From the NCBI RefSeq assembly GCF_003781945.1, contig NZ_RJJW01000007.1, positions 1 through 64,000 of the forward strand: a stretch of 64,000 nucleotides of DNA. The letters are read 5' to 3'. The translations under genes were made by a program, and so were the position numbers. This document shows positions 51,339-59,517 of the stretch, one piece after another (position 1 is the stretch's first letter; every line of letters starts with the position of its first letter). Below the pieces are notes generated by a model. That model saw only the letters and a list, made by a program, of their open reading frames with translations. It made no database searches and had not been told where the DNA came from. Origin of the DNA: Halorubrum sp. CSM-61. Its GTDB lineage: Archaea; Halobacteriota; Halobacteria; Halobacteriales; Haloferacaceae.

Positions 51339-52022
51339 ATGAACACGAAACCACAGTTCGGTAACGGCGTTGAAGCACAACATGAACGGTTCAAAATCGA
51401 CAGCTACGGGAAGATCTACATCGTCGGAGATATCCACGGGAGCCGAAAGATTCTCGAACGGCTCCTCACCGACCTCGAATTAGCGGGCGATGATCTTGTC
51501 GTCTTTGTCGGTGACCTCGTCAGAAAAGGGCCGGACAGTCCTGGTGTTATCGATCTCGTTCGTGAGGATTCGCGTCTCATCAGCGTCCGTGGAAACAACG
51601 AGCAGAAGATCGTGCGCGGCGACAAGAACCCGGACTGGCTCCGCGAGAGTGACCGCGAGTATTTCGAATCACTTCCGGTTGCCATCTCGTTCGACGACGT
51701 GCTCGTCGTCCACGGTGGCATCGATCCTCAACGGTCGCTGGCTGACCACACCGTCGAAGAGCTGCTGACGATGCGTTCCCCGCATGGTGATGGGTACGAC
51801 GGACCATTTTGGTATGATGATTACGAGGGGCCCTATCGCGTCTTCTTCGGCCACACTGTTCATGACCACCCGGTGGAGCGAGAACATGCTGTCGGCCTTG
51901 ATACCGGCTGCGTCTACGGCGGAACGCTTACCGCGTACGACTACCGGAACGACGAATTCCTCACCGTAGAGGCGAAGACTCATCAAGAACGCGCCAACTC
52001 GAAAATTGTCGATCCGGCCTGA
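51339..52022 (+). CDS. PPP-family serine/threonine phosphatase-like metallophosphoesterase
   Basis: A 227-residue calcineurin-like phosphoesterase. The PPP motifs occur in order: VGDIHGS (~31), FVGDLVRKGPDS (~57), VRGNNEQKI (~84), VHGGIDPQ (~125) and FFGHTVHD (~170). They supply the two-metal site. The size and the GNNE (rather than GNHE) motif fit bacterial-type PPP phosphatases or symmetrical diadenosine-tetraphosphatase relatives. The substrate may be phosphoproteins or nucleotides. It is transcribed alone between the Ugp operon and the convergent ppk operon. Confidence 0.85.
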   Translation: MNTKPQFGNGVEAQHERFKIDSYGKIYIVGDIHGSRKILERLLTDLELAGDDLVVFVGDLVRKGPDSPGVIDLVREDSRLISVRGNNEQKIVRGDKNPDWLRESDREYFESLPVAISFDDVLVVHGGIDPQRSLADHTVEELLTMRSPHGDGYDGPFWYDDYEGPYRVFFGHTVHDHPVEREHAVGLDTGCVYGGTLTAYDYRNDEFLTVEAKTHQERANSKIVDPA

Positions 52023-52124
52023 GTGGCTCTATTTATTCGGCCCTTGGTAGAAGAGAGATATTTTCCAAACTAGTTCTTTTGTGACCCTCTTAGCCACTAT
52101 CCGAAGTGGAACGATGGTGGGCGA

Positions 52125-52568
52125 TTAGCGAAACACTCGGCCTAGTGTCCATGCGATTCCGTTCGCCACGGAACAGAACAGAAGAAGGCCGATGAAAAGA
52201 GTAGCCGGTCCCGAGTCGTAATACCCGATACCGAGAGCAACAGTCACCAATGAGCCGAGACAGATTCCCACAACTGGAGCCAGTCCCAACAGAGCGCTGA
52301 TCAAGATGCTCACACGCTCGTAACCGAGCACTCCAGCGATCACGGCCCCACCGAGGACGCTACTGGACAGAACGACATTCGAAGCGAAGTTGTAAGTCTC
52401 GGCGCTGATTCCGTCACCAGCGTAGCCGATTCGAAGGACAACGTACGCTACTACGGTTGCCGCACAAAGAACCAGTACACCGGTGACAATACTGAGATCT
52501 TCATTGATCGAGGGTCGATCGGAGAGTATCTGACTCTCAAATAGTGAATTCCTCATGAACGTAGTCAC
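52125..52568 (-). CDS. Four-helix membrane protein (hypothetical)
   Basis: A 147-residue protein with about four hydrophobic helices (VTGVLVLCAATVVAYVVL; ASNVVLSSSVLGGAVIAGVL; a third around APVVGICLGSLVTVALGIG; a fourth near ATLFIGLLLFCSVANGIAW). A hydrophilic N-terminus precedes them. The start GTG at 52568 overlaps the ppk stop (GTGA), suggesting coupling; ATG 52556 is the alternative. It may support polyphosphate or phosphate metabolism by association with ppk only. No family recognised. Confidence 0.6.
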   Translation of the reverse strand: MTTFMRNSLFESQILSDRPSINEDLSIVTGVLVLCAATVVAYVVLRIGYAGDGISAETYNFASNVVLSSSVLGGAVIAGVLGYERVSILISALLGLAPVVGICLGSLVTVALGIGYYDSGPATLFIGLLLFCSVANGIAWTLGRVFR

Positions 52569-54943
52569 TTGTACTCAGTCTGAAGACGGTTCCGTGCTCC
52601 GTCGCGCGTTTTGAAGTATCGTCGGTCGCCCTCTGCTGTCCGAACAGCCCAGTCGTACGTCTCGCTATCAGGACGGTACCAGTATTCTGAGTACACGTCG
52701 AACACGGACACTCCCCCATCCGAGTGGGTCTGTTTTTCATCGGCATCGAGATCGGCTTCGTCCGACACCTCGGATCGAGCGTCCGTCTCGCTCTCTGTGA
52801 AATCCTCAATGAGAAGCGCTTCCTCGATCAGATCCGTATCGACGATCATTCCAGGACCGTAGCCGTGGTCAAGTGCTGCTTCCGTCGCTGTCATCAGTAT
52901 CTCTTGGATGTCTCGAACCGGGTCGTCGTCGGAAGAGACCGCTTCGTAGCTTCCGTCGCTCTGCATCACCCATCGACGGCGGTTATCTGTTAGTGACGCC
53001 TCCAGTATGAACCGGAGCTGTTCGCGCAGTTGCGTGTCTTCGACCGGCGTGACCGCTTCTACTCGATAATCGAGATTCCGGGTCATCCAATCAGCGGAGC
53101 CGATGTACCACTCGGGACTGCCTCCGTTCTCGAAGTAAAATATCCGAGCGTGTTCGAGGAATCGGCCGACAATCGAGTGGACGGTGATATTCTCGCTTAG
53201 TCCTTCAATACCGGGACGAAGCCGGCAGATATCTCGGACGATCAAATCGATTTCGACGCCAGCCATCGAAGCACGATAGAGTTCCTCGACCATCGACGGG
53301 TCTTCAAGCCCGTTTATTTTGACCACAATCCGTGCCCGCTGACCATCACGAGCGTGCTCGGCCTCTCGTCTGACCATCTCCGTGAACCGCTCACGCATCG
53401 TTACGGGTGCAATCAAGAGCTTCCGGAAGCGGTCGTCAAGCGTCGGTCCGGTAAAGAAGTTGAACACCTTCGTGAGATCGAACCCAATGTCTCGATCAGC
53501 GGTCAACAACCCTAGGTCGGAATACCCTTTCGCGGTTCCTGAATGGTAGTTTCCGGTGCCGATGTGCGAGTAGAGCTGAACGCCATCGTCCTCTCGGCGC
53601 ACGACGAGCGCCGTCTTCGTGTGCGTCTTCAGCCCTACAGTCCCGTACGCGACGTGGATGCCCTCTTCTTCGAGTTGCCGAACCCATTCGAGGTTGTTTT
53701 TCTCGTCGAACCGAGCCTTCAGTTCGACCATCACCGCGACCTGCTTGCCGTTGTCGGCGGCATTTATAAGGCTCTGAATTACCTTCGAGTCGCTCGCGGT
53801 TCGATAGATCGCCGCCTTCACCGCGAGCACGTCGGGATCGGTCGCGGCCGCGTTGAGGAATCGCTGAACCGTCCCCTCGAACGAGTGATACGGGTGGTGC
53901 GCGAGAATGTCCCCGTGTTTAATTTCGTCAAAGATACTCTTCGTCTCGTCTCTAGTATCACTCGCCAGTGAGCCTAATCGGGGATGAGGCTTTGGTGACC
54001 ACGCCGGCGGCTTGAGATCGGGGCGATCGAGATCGATGAGCTCGAAGAAGTCCTCGAAGTCGATCGGTCCCTCACGGTGGAACACTTCTCGGTCGTCGAC
54101 CCCGAGCTGATCTTTGAGAATCGCCAGCGACTCGTCGGGCATATCAGCGTCAACCTCTAGCCGGACTACCGTCGCGAAGCGTCGCTGTTCGATGACCTCC
54201 TCAACCATATCGACGAGGTCTTCGGCGACCTCTTCGTTCCGCCGCACCTCGGCGTTTCGCGTCACCTTGAATTTCGATACGTCACGGATGTCGAGATCGG
54301 GGAGCAACAGGTCGAGGTTACGTTCGATGAGGTCTTCGATGAGAACGTACCTGTCAGCCTCGCCAGAAACGCTGATGAGGCGGGGTTGATTCGGCGGAAT
54401 CTTGATCCGGGTGAATGTCGGCTCTTCACCCCCGTTCGACGAGAGCACAGCGAGCGAAAGCGAGAGGTTAGAGATGAACGGGAACGGGTGAGCGGGATCG
54501 AATGCGAGCGGCGTCAGTGTCGGCAGAATAGACTCCTCGAAGTGCGTCCGCAGCTGTTCTTGATCTCCTTCGGGTAACTCGTCAGGGGTACAGATCTCGA
54601 TCCCTTCGTCGGCGAGCGTCGGTTTGAGAACAGACTGCCAGTATTCCGACTGCTGCGCAAAGAGCGGGCGTGCGGTGTCGAGTACTTCGACCCACTGCTC
54701 TTTCGGTGTCCGTCCATCGGGCGTCGTCTTCGTCACGCCGGCGTCGATCTGCTGTTTGAGTCCGCCGACGCGCTTCATGAAGAACTCGTCCGTGTTTTTT
54801 GTGAAGAACGCGAGAAATCGGAGCCGTTCGAGCGGCAGATTCCGATCGTCCATTCCCTCTCGAAGAACTCGCTCCTGAAACGCCAGTTCGGAGAGTTCTC
54901 TGTTGAGGTAGTACTCTGGGTCTGTGAGGTCTCTGTCGGTCAC
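52565..54943 (-). CDS. ppk: Polyphosphate kinase (PPK1 type)
   Basis: A 792-residue enzyme that reversibly transfers the ATP gamma-phosphate to polyphosphate. The N-terminal domain starts YLNRELSELAFQERVLREG and contains FLAFFTKNTDEFFMKRVGG. The autophosphorylated-histidine region reads VGLKTHTKTALVVRRED (~440), and the second site is NITVHSIVGRFLEHARIFYF (~588). YSHIGTGNYHSGTAKGYSDL is another hallmark. The C-terminal ~110 residues form an acidic haloarchaeal extension (SEVSDEADLDADEKQTHSD) followed by a short domain ending in EYWYRPDSETYDWA. It extends the usual ~690-residue length. It fits the phosphorus-storage role of the region. Confidence 0.94.
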   Translation of the reverse strand: MTDRDLTDPEYYLNRELSELAFQERVLREGMDDRNLPLERLRFLAFFTKNTDEFFMKRVGGLKQQIDAGVTKTTPDGRTPKEQWVEVLDTARPLFAQQSEYWQSVLKPTLADEGIEICTPDELPEGDQEQLRTHFEESILPTLTPLAFDPAHPFPFISNLSLSLAVLSSNGGEEPTFTRIKIPPNQPRLISVSGEADRYVLIEDLIERNLDLLLPDLDIRDVSKFKVTRNAEVRRNEEVAEDLVDMVEEVIEQRRFATVVRLEVDADMPDESLAILKDQLGVDDREVFHREGPIDFEDFFELIDLDRPDLKPPAWSPKPHPRLGSLASDTRDETKSIFDEIKHGDILAHHPYHSFEGTVQRFLNAAATDPDVLAVKAAIYRTASDSKVIQSLINAADNGKQVAVMVELKARFDEKNNLEWVRQLEEEGIHVAYGTVGLKTHTKTALVVRREDDGVQLYSHIGTGNYHSGTAKGYSDLGLLTADRDIGFDLTKVFNFFTGPTLDDRFRKLLIAPVTMRERFTEMVRREAEHARDGQRARIVVKINGLEDPSMVEELYRASMAGVEIDLIVRDICRLRPGIEGLSENITVHSIVGRFLEHARIFYFENGGSPEWYIGSADWMTRNLDYRVEAVTPVEDTQLREQLRFILEASLTDNRRRWVMQSDGSYEAVSSDDDPVRDIQEILMTATEAALDHGYGPGMIVDTDLIEEALLIEDFTESETDARSEVSDEADLDADEKQTHSDGGVSVFDVYSEYWYRPDSETYDWAVRTAEGDRRYFKTRDGARNRLQTEYK

Positions 54944-55111
54944 AGAATCACCCGCAAGGAGAACGTGGATACCGCGACGCGGCTCCTGTATCTGTCAAAC
55001 TGAAATATTCCTATCATTTTTGAGTCAGCGGAAACGACACCTTACAAATGAGAGAGTAGCACTCATTTTTCGGGTTCACCTGACTGGGGTCGGTTATCTT
55101 TCGACATCGGA

Positions 55112-55441
55112 CTAGCGGGATGAGATCTCGACTGACGGTTCGGGTGCTGACAGAGACCCTTCGCCACCGGACAGGGCACCATCGGGAAGCCATGTGTCGT
55201 CGCGTTCCATCCACTCTCCGATCGGAAGTCGCTGAGTAGTCTCTGAGGGGATGACAATTTCAGTAGCGTTAGAAATGATCCCGTACTTTCGAATCGCCAT
55301 TTTGGGCTCGTTGAGATCGTGCCTACCTAGATGGGGCTTCACGCGAGCGTACAGATCCTGTTTCGAATACTCGCTTCGTCGCCCTTCGAGTGCGCGAACG
55401 GCGTTACAAACTGGACAGCTAAGGACCATAGCCGATTCCAT
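55112..55441 (-). CDS. Small hypothetical protein with CxxC motif
   Basis: A 109-residue protein. LSCPVCNAVRALEGR near the N-terminus has a single zinc-knuckle-like CxxC. The middle (SKQDLYARVKPHLGRHDLNE) is helical and the end is acidic, rich in serine. A second CxxC is absent, so metal binding would need dimerisation. An internal ATG (residue 5) is an alternative start. The promoter side holds AT-rich TATA-like strings (ctaatatataatatttaa). Function is unknown. Confidence 0.55.
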   Translation of the reverse strand: MESAMVLSCPVCNAVRALEGRRSEYSKQDLYARVKPHLGRHDLNEPKMAIRKYGIISNATEIVIPSETTQRLPIGEWMERDDTWLPDGALSGGEGSLSAPEPSVEISSR

Positions 55442-55616
55442 GACTTACAGATGCTACGCTAACTACAAGAAGCCCGATCAATAGTTGTATATACTAATAT
55501 ATAATATTTAAAACCGTCCGTATCGAGGCTAAGCTCACGGATAACAACCTCCCCCACCGAGCGAAGTCGGTAGACTGAGCGAAGTAAGGTGGAGTTGTTG
55601 ACCACGGTTGCTCCGG
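55442..55616. other. AT-rich promoter stretch and imperfect inverted repeat
   Basis: The part next to 55441 is AT-rich (atactaatatataata) and suits the promoter of the minus-strand small gene. At 55546-55602 an imperfect inverted repeat (aacaacctccc with ggtggagttgtt) with a repeated gagcgaagt could act as a terminator of the gene ending at 55617. No ORF. Confidence 0.35.
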
Positions 55617-56696
55617 TCAGTGGGGGCGCTTCGCCGACGCGTCAGCAATCGTCTGAAACTGCGTCGGGTCTCGGAGGAACTCCTCACCCGTGTCGGTGAT
55701 CGCCGACTGGTCGATGTATTCGACGCCGTCGCCGTACACCGCTAGCACGGGCTCGTCTTTGAACTCACCAATCGGGCGAGACGTGGTGCACTCTATTGCG
55801 ACGTACGTCCCTCCCGGGAGGGTGGGCGCGTCCGCGTACACCGCCGGGAGGTCGTCCCTGTGAACGCCGACCAGCATGTGACCGGGAAGGATCACCATCG
55901 CGGTCCGGTAGCCGATCGCCGGCTGCGAAAGCATCCCGACAAGCAGATACGTGAGGTCCTCGCAGTCACCGCAGCCATCGACAAGCGTCTCCTCGACGGT
56001 TCGGATATAGTCCGGCGCTCCCATCGATTCCGCATCCGTCGCGTATTCGAGCGAGTGTACAAGTCCGATCGCTCCGTCGAGAAGGACCGACTCAGGGAGC
56101 GACCGTCGAGCACTCTCGCCCATCGCGCTCGCGTTGACGAGCGTCTCCGTGAGTCGCTTGGCATGAGCGCTCGCCTTCGCCGCTTCGAAGCCACTCAGAT
56201 ATCCGTGCGTCTCGTCGGCCGCTTCTCTGTACGCGGACCGTTCGATCGGAAACTCCAGGCGCCACTCACGCCCGGACCGGTCCGTCCACTCGTACGTCAT
56301 GGCGTAGCCGTCCGCGGTCCGTTCCCGAGCGACCGAATCTTTCCCGTCGATGGGTGTCGGCCGCGTCGGCTCGCTCGCAGAAAGAGACAGCGCCACAGAC
56401 CACAGATCGGACAGTTCGAGGACCGAGGAAGCGACGACCCCAAGCGCGACTCGGTCCAGCGTTTTGCTGAGGAGTTCCCGTCGTTTCATGCCCACCGACG
56501 GATCACCTCGGATTCGTCCGTCACCGGTAGAGGCGTCCGAATCGGTGGCGGGCGAAACATCCGAGTCCGCGTCGATCGGGGCTTCGGATTCGACGGGGAC
56601 CGGTAGCGTCGGGCTTCGCGACCGTCTCGCCCGCCGCAGTCGCGGTACATCCGGGGGGTTATCGGAAGCATTCGGGCTTGACGACGGAGTCGACAT
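55617..56696 (-). CDS. Transglutaminase-like domain protein
   Basis: A 359-residue protein. The C-terminal half carries a transglutaminase-like cysteine-protease core: VDGCGDCEDLTYLLVGML (catalytic Cys near 240) and VILPGHMLVGVHRDDL (His near 272), with an acidic residue in TYVAIECTT later. The N-terminal ~70 residues are low-complexity acidic and basic. They are followed by MKRRELLSKTLDRVALGVVA, which looks like a Tat or membrane-anchor signal, so the true start may be the ATG at 56489. The protein probably acts at the membrane or outside. Its annotated 5' end overlaps the upstream small gene by 38 bp. Confidence 0.75.
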   Translation of the reverse strand: MSTPSSSPNASDNPPDVPRLRRARRSRSPTLPVPVESEAPIDADSDVSPATDSDASTGDGRIRGDPSVGMKRRELLSKTLDRVALGVVASSVLELSDLWSVALSLSASEPTRPTPIDGKDSVARERTADGYAMTYEWTDRSGREWRLEFPIERSAYREAADETHGYLSGFEAAKASAHAKRLTETLVNASAMGESARRSLPESVLLDGAIGLVHSLEYATDAESMGAPDYIRTVEETLVDGCGDCEDLTYLLVGMLSQPAIGYRTAMVILPGHMLVGVHRDDLPAVYADAPTLPGGTYVAIECTTSRPIGEFKDEPVLAVYGDGVEYIDQSAITDTGEEFLRDPTQFQTIADASAKRPH

Positions 56697-56877
56697 CCAC
56701 CGTCACCCACGTCGACAGCCGCTCGTCATCGGTCGCCTCAGCTGGGAACACCGTGACCCGATCGGGACCCGAAGACCGCCTGTCAACCTGATGTACCAGA
56801 CCGGTAAACGCGGGACTCACCGATTTCCGCCCGGTCGTCTCGTCGTTCTTCGACCTCCGGTTGGTATCTGTTGTCAT
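56659..56877 (-). CDS. Short conserved haloarchaeal protein
   Basis: A 72-residue protein. The C-terminal half GPDRVTVFPAEATDDERLST followed by WVTVDVDSVV has the layout of a small haloarchaeal domain found in many short proteins of unknown role (resembling the DUF7511 group, from memory). The N-terminus is basic and flexible. It overlaps the start of the transglutaminase-like gene, suggesting joint expression. An AT-rich cttataatagg lies about 40 nt upstream of the ATG. Confidence 0.6.
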   Translation of the reverse strand: MTTDTNRRSKNDETTGRKSVSPAFTGLVHQVDRRSSGPDRVTVFPAEATDDERLSTWVTVDVDSVVKPECFR

Positions 56878-57235
56878 CTGTTACTCGTTCGAGTTATTCG
56901 GCAGCCTGTGCTTGAACCCTTATAATAGGCGAACGGACGCGTCAGAAGCCGACCGGTGGGATATATACTCGTCGTGACCAGTCCGTCATGCCCCTTCTCG
57001 CTCAACGAAGACGAGTCCACTCCGACATTTAGATTGTAGTTTTCAGATTGAGATAATCAGACTATCGCGTGGGCCCGGACGGGACTCCGGAGATGGGCGA
57101 TCATGTCATAGTCGGCTTGATACAAATTCGACTCTCTCTTGATCAGAGAACGCCCGTTCGGCCGCTGATTTCGTACGGAGCGATATATATCACTCATAGC
57201 AACGAAAACCGTGCCTCGGTGAAATCCCCAGGTGT
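56878..57235. other. Divergent intergenic region
   Basis: 358 bp without a supported gene. A TATA-like TTATAATA at 56921-56928 serves the minus-strand gene at 56877. Another AT-rich box at 57182-57190 serves the plus-strand kinase at 57236. The middle shows no further structure. Confidence 0.4.
57182..57190 (+). promoter_or_regulatory. TATA-like box of the histidine kinase gene
   Basis: GATATATAT ends about 45 nt before the ATG at 57236 and would give a leader of roughly 25-30 nt. Assigned by composition and position. Confidence 0.45.
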
Positions 57236-58294
57236 ATGTCCTCGCCCGAATGCGGGACGCTATCCCCGGTACTTGATACGCTCCACACCGGTGTGGCGAT
57301 CTATGACGCCGCCTCCGGGGCTGTTATCGACGCAAACGCGCGAATGGAGGAAATCCTCGGTTACAGTTCGGACCAACTGCGTGAGCTCTCCGTGGCCGAA
57401 TACACGGCAAACACGTACCCACACACCGAGTCTGAGTTCCACAATCGACTCTCTAGGGCCGCCAACGGAAGCCCGCAGCAGTTCGTGTGGCGAGCCAAAC
57501 GAGCGGACGGCGAACTCATCTGGATTCAGGTGTTTACTTCTCGACAGCGTCCGACGGCGGACCGCTGTGTCCACGTCGAGGTACGGGACATTACGCGTCA
57601 CTACGACACCCACCATCGAGCGGAGCTGTTCTGGCGGGTCCTTCGGCACAACCTCCGGAACGAGGCCGCGATTATCATCGGATGTGCGGAGCAGGTGATG
57701 AACGGCTCTGAGAGCGAACCGCCCAAAGAAGTGGTCTCAACCATTCTTTCCAGAGGAGAGAAGCTCGGGAACATTGCGACGTCCGTGAAACAAATCGAAC
57801 ACGCGGTGACCGACTCGCAGACGAGCGTCGCCCGGGTTTCCGCCGCGGGCGCCGTGCGGGACATCGCGAATCGGATAGGCGCCGAACACCCCGACGCGGA
57901 CATCCGAGTCAGCGAACGGAAACGGATGTGGATAGACGTCAACGATGCGTTCGAGTACGCGCTCGCACACGCCGTTGAGAACGCGATTGTCCACAGCAAC
58001 GACGAGGCGCCGGCAGTCGAGATAACGGTCGGCCCGTCGCCCAACACCGGTCGCGCGGAGATCCGCATCGAAGACACGAATCCGCCGATCCCACCCGAGG
58101 AGATCGCCGCGCTGTTTTCGCCGACCGTCACTACGAGCACGTCCCATGGCTCCGGGATCGGCCTGTTCGTGATGAAGTGGTGCGTCGAATCGCTCGGCGG
58201 AGAGGTGTTGTTCGAATCGCGGAATTCCGGGGGAAACGCCGTCTGCTTGCTCCTGCCGCCTAAGCAACTCCCGGATTCGATGACGACCGATTGA
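57236..58294 (+). CDS. PAS-domain sensor histidine kinase
   Basis: A 352-residue cytoplasmic kinase. Residues ~10-125 are one PAS domain (LHTGVAIYDAASGAVIDANA, then EEILGYSSDQL and a PAC end, VEVRDITRHYD). The phospho-acceptor histidine is near 138 in FWRVLRHNLRNEA, the haloarchaeal H-box type. The ATPase domain shows the N-box (HAVENAIVHSNDEAP, ~247), the G1 region (RIEDTNPPIPPEE) and GSGIGLFVMKWCVESLGG (~306). No membrane segment, so it senses a cytoplasmic signal. No response regulator is next to it, making it an orphan kinase. Confidence 0.92.
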   Translation: MSSPECGTLSPVLDTLHTGVAIYDAASGAVIDANARMEEILGYSSDQLRELSVAEYTANTYPHTESEFHNRLSRAANGSPQQFVWRAKRADGELIWIQVFTSRQRPTADRCVHVEVRDITRHYDTHHRAELFWRVLRHNLRNEAAIIIGCAEQVMNGSESEPPKEVVSTILSRGEKLGNIATSVKQIEHAVTDSQTSVARVSAAGAVRDIANRIGAEHPDADIRVSERKRMWIDVNDAFEYALAHAVENAIVHSNDEAPAVEITVGPSPNTGRAEIRIEDTNPPIPPEEIAALFSPTVTTSTSHGSGIGLFVMKWCVESLGGEVLFESRNSGGNAVCLLLPPKQLPDSMTTD

Positions 58295-58610
58295 GTTCGC
58301 TGTTCGCGACGCCGCGTACGTCTCAATGGGAGTTACCCTCCATCAGTCAGCATGAATCGGTCTCCAATTCGCTCCATTCAATATCGATCCGAGCTCTGTC
58401 GGCAGCGACATGTCCAGAGGCGAAACGGGAGGGTTCACGAAGACAATCGAGGCGACCGCACCTGTGAGTCACCTTGATAATCGCAAGCGGCTCTGTTGGA
58501 ATCCTCAAACGATGATTTGTTTTCGGCGGCATACTAAATATATCGCGCGAGTCGGTTAGGTGAGTGGCAAACGTGCCCGCGGACACCGGCCCGCTCACGA
58601 GTCAACACAG
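58295..58610. other. Gene-free stretch with an insertion-sequence end
   Basis: 317 bp with no supported ORF. At 58489 it contains a left-type insertion-sequence end (separate entry). The remainder is GC-rich without visible motif. Confidence 0.4.
58489..58504 (+). repeat. Solo insertion-sequence left end
   Basis: GGCTCTGTTGGAATCC differs from the 24-kb element's terminus by one base (G for A at position 11). It stands alone, without a transposase or a right end nearby. Confidence 0.7.
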
Positions 58611-59135
58611 TCAGTGCCCACTGAACCGGCGGCGACGCTGAGAGGCCCACCCTGTGACCGCTCCGAGGGGAACGAGCAGGGCACCGACCAGCGGACTCCA
58701 CGCAGTAGCGACGGTTCGAGTAACATCGACAGCAGTCCACAGCGGTTCCGGATAGAGCTGTATTGCGTAGTGTAACCCCTGCCCGGTAACGATACTGAGG
58801 AGGAGTGGAAACAGTAGTACGTACACTCCTGCCAGTATTGGGACGAGTGCCACGATTCCGAGGGCCATCGCGCTACCCACGAAGGCCCCCTGTTCCGGAG
58901 TAGATACCCGAGACATGACCCGTCGCCAGACGATTGCGCCCAGCACAAATCCCGCGACAAACGCGAACTGTGGCGCGTGTCCGACCCAGTACTGCGCGTC
59001 TGGCGACAGCCGTAACGGGGCAACCATCGCCACGAGCACATAAAGGAGGGAGGCGGCGAGTGCCGCCGCCGCCGTGACGACCCCGGCACCCATATCCCAC
59101 CACCACGTCACCGAGCGTTGCTGCCATGTGACCAT
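58611..59135 (-). CDS. Four-helix membrane protein (hypothetical)
   Basis: A 174-residue membrane protein. Hydrophobic segments are GAGVVTAAAALAASLLYVLV, FAFVAGFVLGAIVWRRVMS, AMALGIVALVPILAGVYVLL and AWSPLVGALLVPLGAVTGWA. The C-terminus is basic (SQRRRRFSGH), consistent with the cytoplasmic side. An ATG at 59135 is used; the upstream extension to 59174 is basic and unlikely. No family recognised and no operon partner. Confidence 0.65.
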   Translation of the reverse strand: MVTWQQRSVTWWWDMGAGVVTAAAALAASLLYVLVAMVAPLRLSPDAQYWVGHAPQFAFVAGFVLGAIVWRRVMSRVSTPEQGAFVGSAMALGIVALVPILAGVYVLLFPLLLSIVTGQGLHYAIQLYPEPLWTAVDVTRTVATAWSPLVGALLVPLGAVTGWASQRRRRFSGH

Positions 59136-59517
59136 ACGGACTTGAACGCTGCGTGGGAATATAACTGAGCGCAACCGGTCGGTGACAGTTGTATCCTCTG
59201 TATTCAGCAGCTGGTTACTGTCAGCATCTGTGGATTACAACAGATGGTAATATACCAGCTCTCCTTTCAATTCTGCCAGACTGACGTGAATAGAAGGCAC
59301 GCATCGAATCCATCCTCCGAGGTTGTGGGAAGTTGAGACTACACCCGGTTTAGCGGGGCTGTGATGCGTGGCTTCAGCCGAATCGATGAGCAGAAACGGA
59401 TCCAGATCGCTTTTTGACTGGGCGTTATTGTTGGATCGTCAACTCATTCGGAGTGTTTCCCAGACCGCGGGTAGTGTAGCCACTCAGACGTTGCGCTACC
59501 ACGGATAGAGATCCTCG
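59136..59517. other. Gap containing the left end of IS copy B
   Basis: The first part holds the promoter region of the membrane-protein gene. From 59288 (GAATAGAAGG) it is the non-coding left arm of the second IS4-type element, whose layout matches 952-1181 with moderate divergence. Confidence 0.55.
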